A DNA stretch of 64,000 nucleotides from the NCBI RefSeq assembly GCF_015679185.1, contig NZ_CP064939.1, forward strand, positions 62,001 to 126,000, read 5' to 3'. Positions 35,379 to 44,315 of this stretch are shown here, piece by piece. The notes beneath the pieces are model-generated. The model was not told where the DNA came from and searched no databases. It was given only the letters and a program-made list of their open reading frames with translations. A program made the translations under genes and the position numbers. The stretch is from Pedobacter endophyticus (lineage in GTDB: Bacteria > Bacteroidota > Bacteroidia > Sphingobacteriales > Sphingobacteriaceae). The stretch's first letter is position 1, and each line of letters starts with the position of its first letter.

Positions 35379-36474
35379 CGGAGCATCGAAAACGATTGCT
35401 CCGTTTTTAATCGTTCAGTCGTCAATTCGTGCGCATCCGAGAAATCTTTCACCATAAAAACGTTAACAATAGATAACGGAGCATCGAAAACGATTGCTCC
35501 TTTTTTAATCGTTCAGTCGTCATTTCGAGCGCAGCCGAGAAATCTTTCACCACAAAAACGTTAACAATAGATAACGGAGCATCAGAAACGATTGCTCTGT
35601 TTTTAATCGTTCAGTCGTCATTTCGAGCGCAGCCGAGAAATCTTTTACCATAAAAACGTTAATAATAGATAACGGAGCATCGAAAACGATTGCTCCATTT
35701 TTTCGTTAGAATTCTCCCTATCACCCTGAGCATTTCGGCTGGAGTTCATCTTGAGCGTAGCCGAAAGGGTCAAAACAGGCTTAGTCGAAGGGCAGACGTT
35801 AATAGATTGTTCTATAAAAAGAAGTCTCCGACTCCGCTCAGACTGACACCTGAGGCTAAAAAATTGATAGATAACGGAGCATCAGAAACGATTGCTCTGT
35901 TTTTAATCGTTCAGTCGTCATTTCGAGCGCAGCCGAGAAATCTTTTACCATAAAAACGTTAATAATAGATAACGGAGCATCGAAAACGATTGCTCCATTT
36001 TTTTGTTAAAATTCTCCTTGTCACCCTGAGCATTTCGGCTGGAGTTCATCTTGAGCGTAGCCGAAAGGGTCAAAACAGGCTTAGTCGAAGGGCAGACGTT
36101 AATAGATTGTTCTATAAAAAGAAGTCTTCGACTCCGCTCAGACTGACACACGAGCCTAAAAAATTGATAGATAACGGAGCATCCGAAACGATTGCTCCTT
36201 TTTTAATCGTTCAGTCGTCATTTCGAGCGCAGCCGAGAAATCTTTCACCATAAAAACGCTAACGATAGATAACGAAGCATCAGAAACGATTGCTCCTTTT
36301 TTTCGTTAAAATTCTCCTTGTCACCCTGAGCATTTCGGCTGGAGTTCATCTTGAGCGTAGCCGAAAGGGTCAAAACAGGCTTAGTCGGAGGGCAGAACTT
36401 AATAGCTTGTTCTATAAAAAGAAGTCTTCGACTCCGCTCAGACTGACACACGAGCCCATAGATCCACTGGTGAC
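35379..36474. repeat. Nested tandem array of terminator-like hairpins
   Basis: The word CGGAGCATC (or CGAAGCATC) recurs at 35379, 35477, 35575, 35673, 35875, 35973, 36175 and 36273. Spacing is 98, 98, 98, 202, 98, 202, 98: a 98-base unit repeated, then a 300-base compound unit (98 + 202) present three times from 35575. Each unit starts with a GGAGCA...TGCTCC hairpin followed by a T-run. The 202-base parts also hold a CCCTGAG...GCCGAAAGGG segment. Apparent reading frames inside are by-products of the repeat. Confidence 0.9.
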
Positions 36475-36590
36475 TAATCAATCTATCAATCCAACAAAAA
36501 ACCTGCTCCTCCGATACCACGTTCAATCGTGCTCTCATCGCAAATAAAATATCTTCCGAAACTTCGTAAAATAAATTATTCAAAATAAAA

Positions 36591-36620
36591 TTTGGCAGTA
36601 ACCATTTTTTAATATATTTG
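36591..36620 (+). promoter_or_regulatory. Promoter of the TonB-dependent receptor gene
   Basis: TTTG at 36591-36594, 18-base spacer, TATATTTG at 36613-36620, matching the Bacteroidota consensus. Predicted transcription start is about 36625, giving a leader of about 115 bases. Confidence 0.75.
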
Positions 36621-36625
36621 TCGAC

Positions 36626-36641
36626 TAAATCTATAGATTTA
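36626..36641. promoter_or_regulatory. 16-bp perfect palindrome at the predicted transcription start
   Basis: TAAATCTATAGATTTA lies five bases after the -7 box, where a bound repressor would block initiation. It resembles no operator I can name with certainty. Confidence 0.45.
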
Positions 36642-36739
36642 ATATAGTAATGAAATTTTGAGCGCTTTAACCGCTGTTAATTAGAAAAAATTATCCCGAA
36701 TCCATCAATCAAAACACTCGCACACATTCCTAAAAAATT

Positions 36740-39319
36740 ATGAAACAAAATTTATTTCTCCTGGTGTTTTTAACACTTTCCGCAAAATTTGCCGTCGCTC
36801 AAACTTCCATAAAGGGCATTGTAAAAGGCGCTAACGGCATCACGATCCCCAATGCGACTATCAAAATCAGAGGAACCAATATTGCTGCAATCGCCGATGT
36901 CGACGGTGCATTCACAATCGATGCCAAACAACAACCTCCATTTTATATACAGGTGAGCTCGGTAGGGTACAAGCCACAAGATTTTCAGGTATTGGCATTA
37001 CAAGATACACCACTCGAGCTTGTTTTGGTAGAGAATACGCTGCTCGATGAAATTGTGGTAACCTCGAGGCGGCGATCGGAAGTATTGCAGGATGTACCGA
37101 TCCCGATTACGGTTATTGGCGGCCACGCAGCAGAAAATGCGGGCGCTTTTAATGTAAACCGGCTGAAAGAACTGGTTCCATCGGTACAGTTATATGCTTC
37201 CAATGCAAGAAACACGACATTGAATATCAGGGGCTTAGGTTCTACCTTTGGTTTAACCAACGATGGGATAGATCCCGGAGTAGGGTTTTATGTAGATGGA
37301 GTTTACCATGCCCGTCCGGCAGCCACCTCTACCGATTTTCTTGATATCGAACAAATAGAGGTAATCCGCGGTCCACAAGGCACGCTGTTCGGCAAGAACA
37401 CCACGGCAGGAGCATTTAATATTACCACTACCAAACCCACCCAAACGCCAACTGCAAAAGTGGAGATGAGCGTTGGAAATTACAATTTTATTCAGGCAAA
37501 AACCTCGGTATCCGGAGGAGTAGCGAAAAATCTGGCTGCCAAAATATCCATTTCGGGCACGCAACGCGATGGTACCATTTGGAATACTTTGGAGGAAAGA
37601 AAGTATAGCGGCCATAATAATCTTGGTTTCAAAGGGCAGCTTTATTTCACGCCATCCGATAGGCTCAAAATATTACTCAGTGGCGATGTAAGCGTTCAGC
37701 ATCCGGCGGGTTATCCCCTGGTTATCGCTGGCGTTACAACAACCGAGCGAAGTGCCTATCGCCAGTATGCGCAAATCGTTTCAGACTTAGGCTATCAGCA
37801 ACCCAAAATCGATCCGTTTTCGAGGGAAATCAACACCAATACACCGTGGCGACATAATCAATCCATCGGCGGACTATCGTTAAACGTTGATTATAAAATT
37901 GGCAATGGCACATTAACTTCTACAACCGCATGGCGATTTTGGAACTGGGATCCAACTAACGACCGGGATTTCTCGCAGCTTTCGGCGCTCACCAAATCGC
38001 AGGGCAATTCCCGTCACGACCAGTATTCGCAAGAGGTTAGGTACGCCGGCAACATAGCCGAAAAATTAAGTGGTGTAATTGGCGTCTTTGCGCTTGCCCA
38101 AAACTTACAGGGCCTCGATCAAACGGAAGAAGTTGGGAAAGATCAATGGCGATTTGTACAAACCAGTAATACAGGTTCTCAGGCTTTGTACGCAACGCCC
38201 GGCCTGCTTGATGGCTTCGGTATTAAAACCAACTCTACCATCAAATCGTTAAGTGCCGCCATATTTGGGCAAGCGGACTGGGAAATTGTAGAGCACCTAC
38301 ATGTTTTGCCGGGTTTGAGGTTCACATACGATAAAAAGGATGTTGATTACAACAGAAACACTTATGGCGGCCTGCAAACCACCGATGCCGCTTTGCTTGC
38401 GCTCAAAGCTGCGGTTTACAGCAATCAGGAATTTGCAACCAATGTAAGCAACAAAAACTTATCCGGAAACATCACGGTATCTTACCGCCCCACGCAAAAA
38501 CTGAACGTATTCGGAACGTTTTCTACCGGATATAAGCCCGTTGGCGTTAACGTTGGCGGCTTGCCAACTACCGCAAACGGACAGGCCGATTTATCGTTGG
38601 CTGTAGTAAAACCAGAATATGTAGAACACTACGAGTTGGGCCTTAAAACAAAACCATTTAAAGGTGCAATATTGAATGTTACCGCTTTTAATACCGATAT
38701 TAAAGATTATCAAACCAACGTACAATCGCCGCAGTTGGGCGTAAACCGAGGCTACCTCGCCAATGCCGAAAAAGTAAACGTTAAGGGCCTCGAAATTGAC
38801 GGAACCTATCAGTTAGAACAATTTTTAACGCTAAACGCTGCGCTGGCTTACCTCGATGGAAAATATGTAAAGTTCACCAATGCGCCACTGCCGCTTGAAG
38901 AAACCGGACACACAGAAATCATTAACGGCGTTGCCACGCAAGTGGCCTTTAAGGATGCATCAGGAGGCCGATTGCCGGGCATTTCAAAATGGAACGTTTC
39001 AGGCGGTGCCGAATTTAGCAACCCAGGCAACCTGGCAACAAAGCCCGGAAGATATTTTATCGCCGGCGATGCAAGTTATCGTTCAACCTACTCATCAAAC
39101 CCAACCCCATCAAAGGTGCTTAACGTTCAGGGTTATGCCTTACTGAACGCAAGGTTAGGGTTTAGGTCTGAAAAATTCTCCGTATTTGTTTGGAGCAGAA
39201 ACCTGACCAACAAAAATTATTATGAACAGCTACAGGCAGCCGCTGGCAACTCTGGCTTATACGCAGGCGTACTCGGCGACCCAAGAACCTACGGTGCAAC
39301 ATTCCGTTACAGTTTTTAA
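36740..39319 (+). CDS. TonB-dependent outer-membrane receptor
   Basis: 859 residues. Signal peptide (1-20), a carboxypeptidase-regulatory-like beta-sandwich (about 22-105), a plug domain (about 115-235; VYHARPAATSTDFLDIEQIE then VIRGPQGTLFGKNTTAGAFN), and a long beta-barrel ending in a C-terminal Phe (TFRYSF). It imports a TonB-energised substrate. No SusD partner, anti-sigma/FecR gene or TonB gene is adjacent, so it is an orphan receptor of siderophore/cofactor style rather than a glycan-uptake SusC. The LFGKNTTAGA plug is of the type common in proteobacterial receptors. Substrate unknown. Confidence 0.92.
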   Translation: MKQNLFLLVFLTLSAKFAVAQTSIKGIVKGANGITIPNATIKIRGTNIAAIADVDGAFTIDAKQQPPFYIQVSSVGYKPQDFQVLALQDTPLELVLVENTLLDEIVVTSRRRSEVLQDVPIPITVIGGHAAENAGAFNVNRLKELVPSVQLYASNARNTTLNIRGLGSTFGLTNDGIDPGVGFYVDGVYHARPAATSTDFLDIEQIEVIRGPQGTLFGKNTTAGAFNITTTKPTQTPTAKVEMSVGNYNFIQAKTSVSGGVAKNLAAKISISGTQRDGTIWNTLEERKYSGHNNLGFKGQLYFTPSDRLKILLSGDVSVQHPAGYPLVIAGVTTTERSAYRQYAQIVSDLGYQQPKIDPFSREINTNTPWRHNQSIGGLSLNVDYKIGNGTLTSTTAWRFWNWDPTNDRDFSQLSALTKSQGNSRHDQYSQEVRYAGNIAEKLSGVIGVFALAQNLQGLDQTEEVGKDQWRFVQTSNTGSQALYATPGLLDGFGIKTNSTIKSLSAAIFGQADWEIVEHLHVLPGLRFTYDKKDVDYNRNTYGGLQTTDAALLALKAAVYSNQEFATNVSNKNLSGNITVSYRPTQKLNVFGTFSTGYKPVGVNVGGLPTTANGQADLSLAVVKPEYVEHYELGLKTKPFKGAILNVTAFNTDIKDYQTNVQSPQLGVNRGYLANAEKVNVKGLEIDGTYQLEQFLTLNAALAYLDGKYVKFTNAPLPLEETGHTEIINGVATQVAFKDASGGRLPGISKWNVSGGAEFSNPGNLATKPGRYFIAGDASYRSTYSSNPTPSKVLNVQGYALLNARLGFRSEKFSVFVWSRNLTNKNYYEQLQAAAGNSGLYAGVLGDPRTYGATFRYSF

Positions 39320-39352
39320 TTTTTAGCTTTTTCTCTCTCTCTATATTTGGTT

Positions 39353-39382
39353 AAAGGCGTCGGAATTTTTCGGCGCTTTTTT
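39353..39382 (+). terminator. Terminator of the TonB-dependent receptor gene
   Basis: Imperfect stem AAAGGCGTCGG / CGGCGCTTT with one bulge, followed by a T-run, 33 bases after the stop. Confidence 0.65.
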
Positions 39383-39483
39383 ATTATTTTATAATGATGT
39401 TGGCGCTGCGCAATCGTTTTGTTCCCAATAAAAATTTATAGAGCGGCGATAAAATATTAACTTCGGTAAATTTTTTAGCCCAA

Positions 39484-40077
39484 ATGAACAAATTAAAAGC
39501 AATTTGCGTGTATTGTGGATCGAATTTTAACGGCGATCCTCACTTACGCAGCGGTATAAAGCAGCTTGCAAGCATCTTGGTAAGCGAAAAGATCATGCTG
39601 GTTTACGGCGGCGGAAGTGTAGGCGTAATGGGTGTGCTGGCCAACGATGTTCTGGAACTGGGCGGAAAAGTAACAGGCGTAATTCCACAGTTTTTAATGG
39701 ACAAGGAAGTGGGCCATAAAGGACTAACAGAAATGATCGTTACCGAAAATATGCACCAGCGGAAACAAAAAATGGCCGATTTAAGTGATGGTTTCGTTAT
39801 TTTGCCGGGAGGCTTTGGTACATTAGAGGAATTTTTCGAGGTACTTACCTGGCTGCAACTGGGGCTCCACACTAAGCCAATAGGTGTGCTGAATATCAAC
39901 GGCTTTTACGATCCCTTGTTTGCTCAGATGGACATGATGGTTAAAAGCAAGTTCCTGAAGCCAGCGAACCGCGATTTGGTGTTTAATGAAGACAATGCGG
40001 AAACTTTAATCAACAAAATGGACAGTTTTTCTGCTACACCTGATGAAGTGTGGTTTAAGGAAAGAAATTTGACGTAG
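39484..40077 (+). CDS. LOG-family nucleotide 5'-monophosphate phosphoribohydrolase
   Basis: 197-residue Rossmann-like protein of the LOG (formerly misannotated lysine decarboxylase) family, which cleaves base from nucleoside 5'-monophosphates including cytokinin precursors. It has VYCGSNF near the N-terminus, VYGGGSVGVMG as the phosphate loop, the catalytic Arg/Glu region MHQRKQKMADLSDGFVILPG, and the diagnostic PGGFGTLEEFFE. Bacterial members are often annotated TIGR00730. Physiological substrate in this organism is unknown. Confidence 0.88.
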   Translation: MNKLKAICVYCGSNFNGDPHLRSGIKQLASILVSEKIMLVYGGGSVGVMGVLANDVLELGGKVTGVIPQFLMDKEVGHKGLTEMIVTENMHQRKQKMADLSDGFVILPGGFGTLEEFFEVLTWLQLGLHTKPIGVLNINGFYDPLFAQMDMMVKSKFLKPANRDLVFNEDNAETLINKMDSFSATPDEVWFKERNLT

Positions 40078-40120
40078 TTTTTAGTTTCCAGTTTACAATT
40101 ACTAATGAATTAGTAAACCA

Positions 40121-40328
40121 ATTGTCATCCTGAGCGGAGTCGAAGGACAATGAACCAATGACCAATGAACCAATTGTCATCCTGAGCGGAGTCGAAGGAT
40201 ATGAACCAATGAACTAATGAACCAATTGTCATCCTGAGCGGAGTCGAAGGATAATGAACTAATGACCAATGACCCAATTGTCATCCTGAGCGGAGTCGAA
40301 GGACAATGAACCAATGACCAATGAACTA
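40121..40328. repeat. 52-bp tandem repeat, four copies
   Basis: ATTGTCATCC starts at 40121, 40173, 40225 and 40277, an exact 52-base period. Each unit joins a TGAGCGGAGTCGAAGGA half-site to an AATGAACCAATGAC stretch. The last unit runs to within 40 bases of the MaoC start. Confidence 0.92.
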
Positions 40329-40367
40329 ATGACCAATGAACCGATTCAAACAATAAAATATACTCCG

Positions 40368-40832
40368 ATGCAAATCATAACCTCACACGTAGAATTTGAA
40401 CAACATTTAGGCAAGGAACTTGGTGTTTCCTCATGGCATACCATTACACAGGAGCAAATTAACAAGTTTGCTGATGCTACTTTAGATCATCAATGGATTC
40501 ACATCGATGAAGAAAAAGCAAAAAATGAAGGACCGTTCGGCTCTACAATTGCACATGGTTATTTAACCTTATCGCTGATTCCGTACCTCTGGAAAGAAAT
40601 TGTTGACATTCAAAACCTAAAAATGGAGATCAACTATGGCATCGAAAGCCTAAGGTTTGCTCAGCCAGTAACGGTAAACAGCAAAATCAGGTTGAAGGCC
40701 AAACTGGCATCCATTGTTAACCTTCGCGGGGTTACCAAAGTGCACATGGGCATTGAAATGGAGATAGAAAACCAAAAAAAACCTGCTTTTACAGGCGAGG
40801 TTGTTTTCCTGTATCACTTTATCACTGCATAA
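40368..40832 (+). CDS. MaoC-like hot-dog-fold dehydratase
   Basis: 154-residue (R)-specific enoyl-CoA hydratase-like protein with the hydratase-2 motif: Asp and His in DATLDHQWIHID followed by GPFGSTIAHGYLTLSL. The ATG at 40368 (MQIITSHVEFEQHL) is the natural start; two ATG codons further upstream belong to the 52-base tandem repeat. It lies 157 bases ahead of an acyl-CoA carboxylase gene, suggesting a role in branched or short acyl-CoA metabolism (inference). Confidence 0.87.
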   Translation: MQIITSHVEFEQHLGKELGVSSWHTITQEQINKFADATLDHQWIHIDEEKAKNEGPFGSTIAHGYLTLSLIPYLWKEIVDIQNLKMEINYGIESLRFAQPVTVNSKIRLKAKLASIVNLRGVTKVHMGIEMEIENQKKPAFTGEVVFLYHFITA

Positions 40833-40989
40833 TCCTCTTTTTTCGTCGCTATATTTGCTTTGTTTCCATCTCGCTGACAGAGGGATTGCAGAGACTAAGT
40901 CGAACTTCTTTCTCTAATATGGAGAGGCCATAGACCGGAAACCGTTTTAGTCTCAGCGCTTTTTCTAAAAATAAATTTAAATTGCCCTC

Positions 40990-42618
40990 ATGAATATCGA
41001 ATTCAACAAAAACGAGGATGTAAACAAACAACTGGTTTATGAGCTAAAAACAAAGCTTAAGAAAATATACCAGGGGGGTGGTGAGAAGAATGCAGCGAAA
41101 CAGAAAGAAAAGGGGAAATTATTAGCTCGGGAACGCATTAAGTATTTAATTGATGACGGCTCGAACTTTTTAGAAATTGGCGCTTTTACTGCCGATGGCA
41201 TGTACAAGGAGCAAGGCGGATGCCCCTCGGCGGGTGTGGTTTGTGGCATCGGCTATGTGAGTGGCAGGCAGTGCATCATTGTAGCCAACGATGCAACGGT
41301 TAAAGCGGGGGCGTGGTTCCCGATGACTGCAAAGAAGAACCTTCGTGCACAGGAAATTGCCATGGAAAACCGCTTACCTGTTATTTACCTCGTAGATAGT
41401 GCCGGGGTTTATCTGCCCATGCAAGACGAGATATTTCCTGATAAAGAACATTTCGGGCGGATGTTTCGCAACAATGCAATCATGTCATCTTCAGGAATCG
41501 TTCAAATTTCGGCCATTATGGGAGCTTGCGTTGCCGGAGGTGCATATTTGCCAATCATGAGCGATGAAGCCATGATTGTAGATAAAACAGGCTCCGTTTT
41601 TTTAGCCGGCTCATATCTGGTGAAATCGGCCATTGGCGAGGAAGTTGACAACGAAACTTTGGGTGGCGCAACTACGCATTGCGAAATATCGGGCGTTACC
41701 GATTACAAACATCCAAATGATAAAGCATGTCTTGATAGTATTCGCAACATCATGAGCATGCTCGGAGCGCCAGAACATGCTGGTTTCGACCGCATAAAGC
41801 CCGCTAAACCTAAAGAAAAGGAAGAAGATATTTATGGTTTAATTCCCGAAAACAGAGATCAGCCTTACGAAATGATGGATATTATTAACCGGTTGGTTGA
41901 TCATTCTGAATTTGAGGAATATAAAAAAGGTTACGGACAAAGTATTGTGTGTGGCCTGGGCCGTATTGATGGGTGGGCCGTTGGCATTGTGGCAAACCAG
42001 CGTAAGGTAGTAAAATCGAAAAAGGGAGAGATGCAATTTGGCGGCGTAATTTACTCCGATAGCGCAGATAAAGCCACTCGGTTCATCATGAACTGTAATC
42101 AAAAGAAAATTCCGCTGGTTTTTTTGCAGGATGTAACCGGTTTTATGGTCGGAAGCCGATCAGAGCATGGCGGAATTATTAAAGACGGCGCTAAAATGGT
42201 CAATGCAGTTGCTAATTCTGTGGTACCCAAGTTCACCATTGTAATTGGCAATTCTTACGGTGCGGGTAATTATGCGATGTGTGGCAAGGCTTATGATCCT
42301 CGCTTAATTTTCGCCTGGCCCACTGCAAAAATTGCGGTGATGGGCGGCGCACAGGCAGCCAAAACGTTGCTGCAAATTCAAGAGGCATCGTTAAAAGCCA
42401 AAGGAGAAACAATAACCGCTGAGCGGGAAGCGGAACTTTTAAAAGAGATTACCGGTAAATACGACGAGCAAACTACACCATATTATGCCGCATCGAGACT
42501 TTGGGTAGATGGAATTATCGATCCTCTTGAAACGCGAAAAGTGATTTCAATGGGCATTGAAGCTGCAAATCAGTCGCCAATAACAAAAAAGTTTAATGTA
42601 GGGATTATTCAGACCTAG
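40990..42618 (+). CDS. Acyl-CoA carboxylase, carboxyltransferase (beta) subunit
   Basis: 542-residue carboxyltransferase of two crotonase-like domains: the first with the oxyanion region around SSGIVQISAIMGACVAGGAY, the second with FLQDVTGFMVGSRSEHGGII and GNSYGAGNYAMCGKAYDPRL then AVMGGAQAAKTL. The GAGNYAMCGKAY and MGGAQAA forms are closest to methylcrotonyl-CoA carboxylase beta (leucine breakdown) rather than propionyl-CoA carboxylase, but I cannot exclude another acyl substrate. The biotin-carrying alpha subunit is not in the window. A TATATTTG box lies at 40850-40857. Confidence 0.88.
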   Translation: MNIEFNKNEDVNKQLVYELKTKLKKIYQGGGEKNAAKQKEKGKLLARERIKYLIDDGSNFLEIGAFTADGMYKEQGGCPSAGVVCGIGYVSGRQCIIVANDATVKAGAWFPMTAKKNLRAQEIAMENRLPVIYLVDSAGVYLPMQDEIFPDKEHFGRMFRNNAIMSSSGIVQISAIMGACVAGGAYLPIMSDEAMIVDKTGSVFLAGSYLVKSAIGEEVDNETLGGATTHCEISGVTDYKHPNDKACLDSIRNIMSMLGAPEHAGFDRIKPAKPKEKEEDIYGLIPENRDQPYEMMDIINRLVDHSEFEEYKKGYGQSIVCGLGRIDGWAVGIVANQRKVVKSKKGEMQFGGVIYSDSADKATRFIMNCNQKKIPLVFLQDVTGFMVGSRSEHGGIIKDGAKMVNAVANSVVPKFTIVIGNSYGAGNYAMCGKAYDPRLIFAWPTAKIAVMGGAQAAKTLLQIQEASLKAKGETITAEREAELLKEITGKYDEQTTPYYAASRLWVDGIIDPLETRKVISMGIEAANQSPITKKFNVGIIQT

Positions 42619-42849
42619 GCAGAGGAGAAAGCGAAAGCTTTCGAAAATTTTGTCATTCTGACGCAGGGAGAATCCCCAGGCGATGAAACGCTAGCTTAAA
42701 CGGCTTTAATGCTTGCAAAGATATTCTGCAATTCGAGAGCGAAGGAATGAAATAGCACGATTTCTGATTAATTCAATTGGCGCTGATCTTTTGATTAAGT
42801 TTAAATCCCATAAAGCGTTCAAAGCAGTAAAACAATTTATATTTGAAGC

Positions 42850-44007
42850 ATGAAAATCATCCCTATAATAGTCCTATCCATTTTCTTTCATTTTAAGTTA
42901 TTTGCACAGAAAAAGATTCATGATGACGCCATCGTTATTGATACCCACGGCGATATTCTCTTCAATCAGATCAAATCAGGAATTGATATCGGCAAGCTTC
43001 AACCCAAAGGAAACTTCGACCTGGTAAGGGCCAAAGGCGGCGGATTAGACGTTCAGTTTTTTTCCATTTGGTGCGATGAAACAGGAGGCTACGGCGTTGC
43101 CAACCAGGAAATCGACTCACTTTACAGTTTGATAAATAGGTATCCGCAGAAAATAAGCTTGGTAACAACTGCGACCAAGTTGGAAAAAACTGTAAAACAA
43201 CAAAAGATGGCCGCCATGATAGGCGTAGAGGGCGGTCACATGATTGATAATCGTTTAGATTATGTTGATAGTCTGGCCAAACGCGGAATGGCCTATCTAA
43301 CCTTAACATGGAACAACAGCACACCGTGGGCCAGTTCTGCGGCCGACGAGACCTCGGGAAAGGTAAAGCCGGAGAATGCGGGTTTAAATGCCTTTGGAAA
43401 GCAAGTGGTGCATCGCTTAAATAAGCTTGGCGTTTTGGTTGATCTATCGCATGTTGGCGAAAAAACCTTTTACGATGCAATTGCTATAACCGAAAAGCCC
43501 GTAATTGTATCGCACAGTTGCGCTTACAGTTTGAATCCCGTTCCGAGGAACTTAAAAGACGATCAGATTAAAGCGGTTGGTAAAAACGGCGGCGTTATAT
43601 GCGTCAATTTTTATAGTGGTTTCCTCGATGCTACATTTAGCAGTAAAGAAAAAACATTTCTGACCAAATATGATGCTGAGCTCAAATTGCTGACTTCCAA
43701 ATACGGCAGAAGCAACGCAATCGATACGCTGATCGCCAATCATAAAGCCGAGGCAGAGGCTATCCGGCCACCCATTTCTTTAATTGTGAAACACATTAGC
43801 CACATTGTAAAGCTCATTGGAATCGACCACGTTGGTTTGGGCGCTGATTTTGATGGGGCAGAATCGTACCCGATAGGGATGGATAGTGTTGCCGATTACC
43901 CAAAGGTTACAGCAGCGTTAATTGAAGCGGGTTATTCAGAAGGCGATATAAAAAAAATCTTAGGCGGTAATGTAGTTAGGCTTGTTCGCGAAAGCAAGGG
44001 CAGGTAG
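42850..44007 (+). CDS. Secreted membrane-dipeptidase (M19, renal dipeptidase family)
   Basis: 385-residue zinc dipeptidase with a signal peptide (about 1-19, ending LFA). Metal-site landmarks: IDTHGD near the N-terminus, a bridging Glu in IGVEGGHMID, His in DLSHVGE and VSHSCAY, and the Asp in GLGADFDGAE. Members hydrolyse dipeptides, including D-amino-acid or modified ones, in the periplasm. It stands alone; a TATATTTG -7-like box ends four bases before the ATG. The spacers on both sides carry GTCATTCTGACG...GATGAAAC repeats. Confidence 0.9.
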   Translation: MKIIPIIVLSIFFHFKLFAQKKIHDDAIVIDTHGDILFNQIKSGIDIGKLQPKGNFDLVRAKGGGLDVQFFSIWCDETGGYGVANQEIDSLYSLINRYPQKISLVTTATKLEKTVKQQKMAAMIGVEGGHMIDNRLDYVDSLAKRGMAYLTLTWNNSTPWASSAADETSGKVKPENAGLNAFGKQVVHRLNKLGVLVDLSHVGEKTFYDAIAITEKPVIVSHSCAYSLNPVPRNLKDDQIKAVGKNGGVICVNFYSGFLDATFSSKEKTFLTKYDAELKLLTSKYGRSNAIDTLIANHKAEAEAIRPPISLIVKHISHIVKLIGIDHVGLGADFDGAESYPIGMDSVADYPKVTAALIEAGYSEGDIKKILGGNVVRLVRESKGR

Positions 44008-44250
44008 CTATGTACTTTGCGCTGCGAGTTACTTTGTCATTCTGACGTAGGAAGAATCCCCAACCGATGAAACCCTGGCTCAAGCAATACACAGGTTAAA
44101 TTGTGTAAAGGGTACTGTTTAATAGGTTGCAGATTTTTCACGTTGTTCAGAATGACAAGTTAGGTTGTTCAGAATGACAGCTTAGTTAAACAACCATTCC
44201 ATCACCCTAAACCCGAATGTTAATAAGTAAACTATGTTGACAATGCACTA
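44008..44250. repeat. Repeat-bearing spacer before trxB
   Basis: TTGTCATTCTGACG at about 44034 faces two reverse-complement copies (GTTCAGAATGACA) near 44145 and 44166; an ATCCCCAACCGATGAAAC unit at about 44055-44073 matches units at 42660, 48172 and 23754. No gene seen. Confidence 0.6.
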
Positions 44251-44281
44251 TTGCCAACAAATGTTTAAAGCATTAAATTTG
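44251..44281 (+). promoter_or_regulatory. Promoter of trxB
   Basis: TTG at 44251-44253, exactly 20 bases, TAAATTTG at 44274-44281; the trxB ATG follows 35 bases later. Confidence 0.72.
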
Positions 44282-44315
44282 CTCCTTAATTAAGAAATTT
44301 CAAACGCACAATATA

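Noticed and set aside
35379..36474. Regularly spaced direct repeats as a CRISPR array
   Set aside because: The whole 98- or 300-base unit is repeated, so there are no unique spacers; no cas genes are near.
35690..36583. Several 85-112-residue open frames on both strands with near-identical sequences
   Set aside because: They are translations of the 98/300-base repeat; the same peptides recur at each copy, have no family features and overlap on opposite strands.
40121..40328. 52-base periodic repeat as a CRISPR array
   Set aside because: The unit is repeated over its full length including the supposed spacer, with only scattered base changes.
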